DNA of 10,000 bases from Asticcacaulis sp. (GTDB lineage: Bacteria > Pseudomonadota > Alphaproteobacteria > Caulobacterales > Caulobacteraceae). How positions within the stretch are numbered: the stretch's first letter is position 1; each line of letters starts with the position of its first letter. The notes beneath the pieces are model-generated. The model saw only the letters and a program-made list of their open reading frames with translations, did no database searches and was not told where the DNA came from. Location: positions 1-10,000 of the forward strand of contig NZ_JAIWNX010000232.1 of the NCBI RefSeq assembly GCF_020217185.1. Reading direction: 5' to 3'. Position numbers and translations under genes: made by a program. Below, piece after piece: positions 5,916-10,000 of the stretch.

Positions 5916-8132
5916 ATGAGCAACGATGTGATTCCTGACGAAGGCGGCCGTATCCTCAGCGAACCGATGGGCGAGGCCCTGTCGCGGCGCTATCTGGCCT
6001 ATGCGCTGTCCACCATCATGCACCGCGCCCTGCCGGACGTGCGCGACGGCCTGAAGCCGGTGCACCGGCGCGTGCTGTACGCCATGCACAATATGCGGCT
6101 GAACCCGCAGGCGGCGGCGCGCAAATCGGCCAAGGTCGTCGGGGAAGTCATGGGTAACTTCCACCCGCATGGCGATCAGTCGATCTACGACGCGCTGGTG
6201 CGTATGGCGCAATGGTTCGCCCAACGCTATCCCATGGTCGATGGGCAGGGGAATTTCGGCAATATCGACGGCGATTCCGCCGCCGCCATGCGTTACACCG
6301 AATGCAAGATGACGACGGCGGCCATGCTGCTGCTGGACGGCATCGACGAGAACGCCGTCGATTTCCGCCCGACCTATGACGGTCAGGACGAGGAGCCGGT
6401 CGTGCTGCCGGCCGCTTTCCCGAACCTGCTGGCTAATGGCGCGACGGGTATCGCCGTGGGTATGGCGACTTCCATCCCGCCGCACAATGTGGCCGAACTG
6501 ATCGACGCCTGTAAGCTGCTGATCACCGAACCCGATACCGACACCAATGGCCTGATGGCCATCATTCCGGGGCCGGACTTCCCGACCGGCGGTATCTGCG
6601 TCGAACGCCGCGAAGCCATCTATGAGGCCTATGAGACGGGCCGCGGCAGCGTGCGGGTGCGCGCCCGCTATGAGGTCGAGGATCTGGGCCGCGGGGCCTG
6701 GCGTATTCTTGTCTCCGAAATCCCGTATCAGGTGCAGAAGTCGCGCCTGATCGAGCAACTGGCCGACCTGATCGAGGCGAAGAAGGCCCCGCTGCTGGGC
6801 GATGTGCGCGACGAATCCGATGAAGAGGTGCGCCTGATCCTTGAGCCCAAGACGCGCAATATCGACCCCGAAGTGCTGATGGAAAGCCTGTTCAAGATCT
6901 CCGATCTCGAAACGCGCTTTGCCTTCAACATGAACGTGCTGGATAAGACCGGTACGCCGCGCGTCATGGGTCTGAAGACCATCCTGACCTCCTTCCTTGA
7001 CCACCGCCGCGAAGTGCTGATCAGGCAGTCGCAATGGCGTCTGGACAAGATCGAGAAGCGTCTGCACGTCCTCGACGGCCTGATGATCGCCTTCCTCAAT
7101 CTGGATGAGGTGATCCGCATTATCCGTGAGGACGAGACGCCGAAACAGACCCTGATGGCGCGCTTCGATCTGACCGAGGTGCAGGTCGATTACATCCTCG
7201 ATACGCGACTGCGGCAACTGGCGCGGCTCGAAGAAATGGCCATCAAGGGTGAGCACGACAAGCTGTCGAAGGAACGCGACGGCCTGTTGTCGCTGCTGGG
7301 TTCGGAAAAGAAGCAGTGGAAGCGCATCGACGAACAACTGACCGAGGTGCGCAAGCAGCTTCTGTCGGCGCGCCGCACCACCTTTGCCGACGCGCCGCAG
7401 GGTGTCGAGGTGGCGGCCATCGAATCCTATCTGCCCAAGGAGGCCCTGACCGTTATCCTGTCCGAGCGCGGCTGGATTCGCGCCACCAAGGGCCGCGTCG
7501 ATGATCCGTCAGAACTGAAGTTCAAGGAAGGCGACAATCTCGGCTTCCTGGTGCCCGGCTACAATACCGACAAGCTGCTGATCATGACCTCAGACGGGCG
7601 CTTCTTCACACTAGGCTGCGACAAGCTGCCGTCCGGTCGTGGGCACGGTGAACCGCTCCAACTGATGCTGGAGATGGAAGAAAACACCCGTATCGTCAAC
7701 GTCTTCATGTTCACGCCGGGGGCCAAACGCCTGATGGTGTCGAAGAACGGCTATGGCTTCGTGATGAACGAAGAGGACGCCGTGGGCAACAAGAAGGCCG
7801 GCAAGTCGGTGCTCAATGCGGATGGGACCGAGGCCTTTGTTGCCCTGCCGGTGACGGGCGACCACGTGGTCATCTTGGGCGAGAATAACAAGGTGCTGGT
7901 CTATCCCGTCAGCGAGTTACCGGAAATGGCACGCGGCAAGGGCGTCAAGCTGCAAGGCTATAAGGACGGCGGCGTCAAAGACATCGCCATCTTCGATCAG
8001 GCCGGGCCGGTGCAGTGGTACGACGGATCGGGCAAGGCGCGCGACTTCAAGGACTGGAAAGACTTTGTGGGCAAGCGCGCCAGCGTCGGCAAGATGGCCC
8101 CACGCGGCCTGCGCAAGCTGCGTCCGGCGTAA
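5916..8132 (+). CDS. parC: DNA topoisomerase IV subunit A
   Basis: ParC is the DNA-cleaving subunit of topoisomerase IV (with ParE); it decatenates daughter chromosomes. The 738-residue protein has the breakage-reunion domain with [28 protein letters not shown] (24-52), [17 protein letters not shown] (83-99), the quinolone-determining loop, and AAMRYTE with catalytic Tyr127. [17 protein letters not shown] follows near 175-191. A helical arm follows, then a C-terminal beta-pinwheel region (about 500-730). I call it ParC rather than GyrA because of [50 protein letters not shown], the short C-terminal domain and the lack of a canonical GyrA box. Gln88 occupies the position of E. coli ParC Ser80, and Asp92 that of Glu84. 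No Shine-Dalgarno is well placed before ATG 5916, so initiation may be leaderless or the AAGG at 5911-5914 may be used poorly. Confidence 0.94.
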   Translation: [738 protein letters not shown]

Positions 8133-8143
8133 GGCTAAAGGAT

Positions 8144-8293
8144 CACAGATTTCACAGATTGGGACGCGCCTCGGCGCGTCCCTTTTTTTGGCAGAGCTGG
8201 CTACGCAGCCCCATACTGCCCGGTTTTGCACAGTGTGTGGCGGAAACCCCCGATAGTCACCGCGAGTCATCTGTGCAATCTGTGTAATCTGTG
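8144..8293. repeat. 150-bp stretch bounded by 18-bp CACAGATT-type inverted repeats
   Basis: The left end CACAGATTTCACAGATTG (8144-8161) and the right end CAATCTGTGTAATCTGTG (8276-8293) are inverted copies matching at 17 of 18 positions. Each end is itself a tandem of the 8-9-nt unit CACAGATT: two units on the left, and on the right two full units plus a partial third, CATCTGTG at 8269-8275. The interior holds the parC terminator but no plausible coding region. It has the form of a small non-autonomous element or dispersed intergenic repeat. Target-site duplication is not evident, and copy number elsewhere cannot be judged. Confidence 0.6.
8161..8189 (+). terminator. Intrinsic terminator after parC
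   Basis: GGGACGCGCC (8161-8170) pairs perfectly with GGCGCGTCCC (8173-8182). Allowing a CTCG tetraloop, this is a 9-bp GC-rich stem. Seven T follow directly (8183-8189). It starts 28 nt after the parC stop, and this is a textbook Rho-independent terminator on the plus strand. It lies inside the CACAGATT-bounded stretch and its first G overlaps the left repeat. Confidence 0.93.
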
Positions 8294-8344
8294 GTTCTCT
8301 CTTTCTGCCCTAAAAAACGTCCCTCCACGCAAACGATTTTCCAC

Positions 8345-8379
8345 TTGCGTCCTTATGCGCCTTTCGTTGCATATGCCGC
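8345..8379 (+). promoter_or_regulatory. Possible promoter placing the exoD transcript start at or near its ATG
   Basis: TTGCGT (8345-8350) and TGCATA (8368-8373) are separated by 17 nt and would put transcription initiation at about the exoD ATG (8380). No Shine-Dalgarno is visible there. This would fit a leaderless mRNA, which is common in Caulobacter, but both hexamers are imperfect, so it is a weak prediction. Confidence 0.25.
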
Positions 8380-9021
8380 ATGCGTAAGATTTTTGGCTTT
8401 CACGACACTTCCGAAACCCTCAGTGCCATGCTGACCCATACGGTGGGGCGCATTGAGGGCAAGCACACCACCTTGCGGGAACTGATCGACATGATGGGCG
8501 AGCAGGGCCTGCTGCTGCTCTGCGTGCTGCTGTGTCTGCCGTTTTTAATTCCTGTGTCGGTGCCAGGTATTTCCATTCCGTTCAGCGCCGCCATCATTCT
8601 TATTGCCGTGGCTATTCTTTTCAACCGCCTGCCGTGGCTGCCGGAAAAGATACTGGACCGTGAGATCGAGACGGCGAAGCTGGTGCCGGTGCTGCAACGC
8701 GGGGTCGGCGTAGTGTCGAAGATCGACCGCTTCGTCAAGCCGCGCTTGCTCAGGCTGACCAGCGGCGCAGTGTCGAACCGCGTCAATGCGCTGGTCCTCA
8801 TCTATGCGGCGGTGATCATGATGCTGCCGCTGGGGATCATTCCCTTTTCCAACACACTGCCGGCGGTGGCGATTCTGTTGACGGCGGTCGGCATGATCCA
8901 GCGCGATGGCCTGTTTGTACTGCTGGGTCAGGTGTTTGCGCTGGCGGCCACGCTTTATGTCGGCGGGATTATCTATGGGGCTTTTGCCGCCGGGCGCGGA
9001 CTGAACTCAGTCTTCAGTTAA
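8380..9021 (+). CDS. exoD: ExoD-family membrane protein
   Basis: The 213-residue protein matches the exopolysaccharide synthesis ExoD family, named for the Rhizobium gene needed for exopolysaccharide production and nodule invasion; its biochemical role is not known. The family pattern is clear: a soluble head with TVGRIEGKHTTLRELIDMMGEQG (21-43), then LPFLIPVSVPGISIPFSAAIILIA and the linker FNRLPWLPEKILDREI. Hydrophobic segments lie at about 43-59, 65-82, 137-155, 158-173 and 177-203, so it is an inner-membrane protein. The start ATG 8380 lacks a Shine-Dalgarno; ATG 8428 is a possible alternative but would remove part of the head. It stands alone behind the parC terminator and converges on bpt, overlapping it by 15 nt. 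Confidence 0.88.
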   Translation: MRKIFGFHDTSETLSAMLTHTVGRIEGKHTTLRELIDMMGEQGLLLLCVLLCLPFLIPVSVPGISIPFSAAIILIAVAILFNRLPWLPEKILDREIETAKLVPVLQRGVGVVSKIDRFVKPRLLRLTSGAVSNRVNALVLIYAAVIMMLPLGIIPFSNTLPAVAILLTAVGMIQRDGLFVLLGQVFALAATLYVGGIIYGAFAAGRGLNSVFS

Positions 9022-9741
9022 ATCCGGGTCGATCTCGGTCCAGCCGAAATCGGTCAGCGCCTCCAGCGGGCGATAACGCGCCTTATAGTCCATCTTGGGC
9101 GAGCCCTTCACCCAGTAGCCGAGATAGACATAGGCATAGCCCGCGCGCTGCGCCTGATCTATGTGGTCCAGAATGACAAAGCGGCCCAGCGAGCGGTTCA
9201 TCAGGTCCGGGTCGTAGAAGCTATAGACCAGTGACAGGCCGTCATTGAGCGCATCGACCAGTACGCAGCCGATCAGTTGCCCCTCCAGCCGGTATTCGAT
9301 GATGTGGGTGCGCACCAGCGTGTCTTCGACCATGGCCACCAGATCGGGCCAGGTCATATCCATCATACCGCCGTCGGGGTGGCGCGCCTTCAGATATTTT
9401 TGCAGCAGGTCATACTGTTCGCGCGTCGCTTCGGCCTCACGGAAATGCCGCGTCAGCCCTGCATTGCGTTTCAGGATGCGTTTGTCCGTTCGGTTGTGCT
9501 GATAGCCGTGCACGGGAATGCGCACCGACTGACAGGCGCGACAGGCCGGGCAGGCCGGGCGATAGGCGATGTTTTGTGATCGACGGAAGCCGATGGCCGA
9601 AAGCTGATCATTGACATTGATGGCTTCGAGGGGGGGGAGGTGCACAAACACCTTCCGTTCCTCCTGACCTTCCAGATACGGGCAAGGGCCAGGGATGGTC
9701 AGATAGTATCTGAGCTTTCGTCCCGGAAAATGCTCGCTCAT
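9007..9741 (-). CDS. bpt: Aspartate/glutamate leucyltransferase (leucyl-tRNA--protein transferase Bpt)
   Basis: Bpt transfers leucine from Leu-tRNA to proteins with N-terminal Asp or Glu, making them N-degron substrates for ClpS/ClpAP. It is related to eukaryotic ATE1 and is often labelled arginyltransferase. The 244-residue product has the N-terminal ATE domain with GPCPYLEGQEERKVF (18-32), GFRRSQNIAYRPACPACRACQSVRIPV (51-77; Cys64, Cys67, Cys70) and the C-terminal domain with SLVYSFYDPDL near 169-179. It ends with YVYLGYWVKGSPKMDYKARYRPLE, a strong family signature. The start ATG (9739-9741) has only a distant AGG upstream and is preceded by a hairpin. The 3' end overlaps the convergent exoD, so transcripts of the two genes would be antisense to each other there. 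A motB-like gene lies upstream on the same strand, 48 nt away, so co-transcription is possible. Confidence 0.93.
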   Translation of the reverse strand: MSEHFPGRKLRYYLTIPGPCPYLEGQEERKVFVHLPPLEAINVNDQLSAIGFRRSQNIAYRPACPACRACQSVRIPVHGYQHNRTDKRILKRNAGLTRHFREAEATREQYDLLQKYLKARHPDGGMMDMTWPDLVAMVEDTLVRTHIIEYRLEGQLIGCVLVDALNDGLSLVYSFYDPDLMNRSLGRFVILDHIDQAQRAGYAYVYLGYWVKGSPKMDYKARYRPLEALTDFGWTEIDPDLTED

Positions 9742-9786
9742 GGGGTGATGCCTGATGATCCTGTCATCCCATCAGACCCCATTTTT
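9742..9786 (+). terminator. Terminator-like hairpin between bpt and the motB-like gene (plus strand)
   Basis: On the plus strand GGGGT (9742-9746) pairs with ACCCC (9776-9780), and CTGATG (9752-9757) with CATCAG (9770-9775). There is a 5-nt bulge (9747-9751) and a 12-nt loop, and the hairpin is followed by ATTTTT (9781-9786). It could stop plus-strand transcription reading out of exoD. On the minus strand the same hairpin lies directly before the bpt ATG and has no T run, so there it could affect bpt translation instead. The bulge and modest stem make this tentative. Confidence 0.4.
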
Positions 9787-9789
9787 CCG

Positions 9790-9999
9790 TCAAAGAGAAG
9801 GGTTTTCTGGGAGAACGGGCGCTTCGCGTAGCAAAATAATCGCAATGCGGCGATTGCCAGCCAGAGTCGGGTCGTCCGGATACAGAGGCTCCTTCGCCGC
9901 CTTGCCTGAAACCTGCGCCACGCGGTCCTGATCGACGCCGGCGCCCTGCAACACCTGACGCGAGGCATCGGCGCGATCAGCCGACAGTTTCCAGTCCTT
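9790..9999 (-). CDS. motB: MotB/OmpA-family protein, C-terminal end (partial, 5' beyond window)
   Basis: On the minus strand the frame is open from the window edge to a TGA at 9790-9792 and gives 69 residues. The sequence includes DWKLSADRADASRQVLQGAGV, then RVAQVSGKAAKEPLYPDDPT, and ends NRRIAIILL plus a short proline-rich tail. The DW-LS-DRA-A-R--L--G and NRRI-I-LL patterns belong to the OmpA-like peptidoglycan-binding domain. The spacing and the tail fit flagellar stator protein MotB, which anchors the MotA/B proton channel to the cell wall. Only the domain end is visible, so a different OmpA-domain protein remains possible. It is probably upstream of, and co-oriented with, bpt. Confidence 0.72.
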   Translation of the reverse strand, partial: KDWKLSADRADASRQVLQGAGVDQDRVAQVSGKAAKEPLYPDDPTLAGNRRIAIILLREAPVLPENPSL

Positions 10000-10000
10000 A

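Noticed and set aside
5754..7337. 527-codon open frame on the minus strand opposite parC
   Set aside because: It is fully antisense to a confidently identified ParC. Its His/Arg/Gln/Val-rich composition is typical of the mirror of GC-rich codon usage, and it has no recognisable domain.
8015..8287. 90-codon plus-strand frame running from the parC end through the terminator region
   Set aside because: It overlaps parC and the intrinsic terminator and has no domain or ribosome site.
5902..8388. CTTACGCAT present before parC (5902-5910) and inverted at the exoD start (8380-8388)
   Set aside because: A shared 9-mer in two places of a 10-kb window, partly within coding sequence, is weak and probably coincidental.
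9738..9968. 76-codon minus-strand frame between the motB-like gene and bpt
   Set aside because: It overlaps the motB-like tail in another frame. The motB frame carries the clear OmpA-domain NRRIAI motif, while this one is Arg/Cys-rich with no similarity I recognise.

Overview
The window looks like a chromosomal housekeeping segment of an alphaproteobacterium. The proteins (PyrE tail, PdxJ, RecO, ParC, Bpt, MotB tail) read most like Caulobacteraceae. Moderately high GC with Caulobacter-like protein sequences makes an Asticcacaulis-like organism plausible, but this is inference from memory of the families, not a database result.

Layout. Positions 1-2968 and 2965-4805 hold a dense plus-strand run: the 3' end of pyrE, then pdxJ, acpS, lepB, rnc, era and recO. 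Most junctions are tight. pyrE and pdxJ are 4 nt apart, pdxJ/acpS share ATGA, lepB/rnc share TAATG, and rnc/era share TTGA (era starts with TTG). Two junctions are loose. The acpS-lepB gap (about 100 nt) holds a perfect 10-bp inverted repeat. The era-recO gap (146 nt) is almost filled by a 121-nt imperfect palindrome centred on a 14-bp perfect palindrome. E. coli carries the same genes in the order lepB-rnc-era-recO-pdxJ-acpS, so this is a rearranged version of an old cluster for protein export, RNA processing, ribosome assembly, recombination, vitamin B6 and acyl-carrier-protein activation.

Positions 4806-8132 hold a small conserved protein of unknown function, a CENP-V/GFA zinc-fold protein, and parC (topoisomerase IV subunit A). 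parC is followed by a strong intrinsic terminator. That terminator lies inside a 150-bp stretch bounded by 18-bp inverted CACAGATT-type repeats, which resembles a small non-coding mobile or dispersed element.

Positions 8380-10000 hold exoD (plus strand), which converges with and overlaps by 15 nt the minus-strand gene bpt (leucyl-tRNA--protein transferase, N-degron pathway). Upstream of bpt on the same strand is the 3' end of a MotB/OmpA-family gene, cut by the window edge.

I see no defence system, prophage, CRISPR array, tRNA, rRNA or complete insertion sequence, and no candidate for a new multi-gene system. The observations worth a second look are in the intergenic DNA (two palindromic/inverted-repeat elements and the hairpin before lepB), plus sequence details in ParC and Era. 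No gene-free stretch exceeds 300 bases; the longest is 8133-8379 (247 nt).
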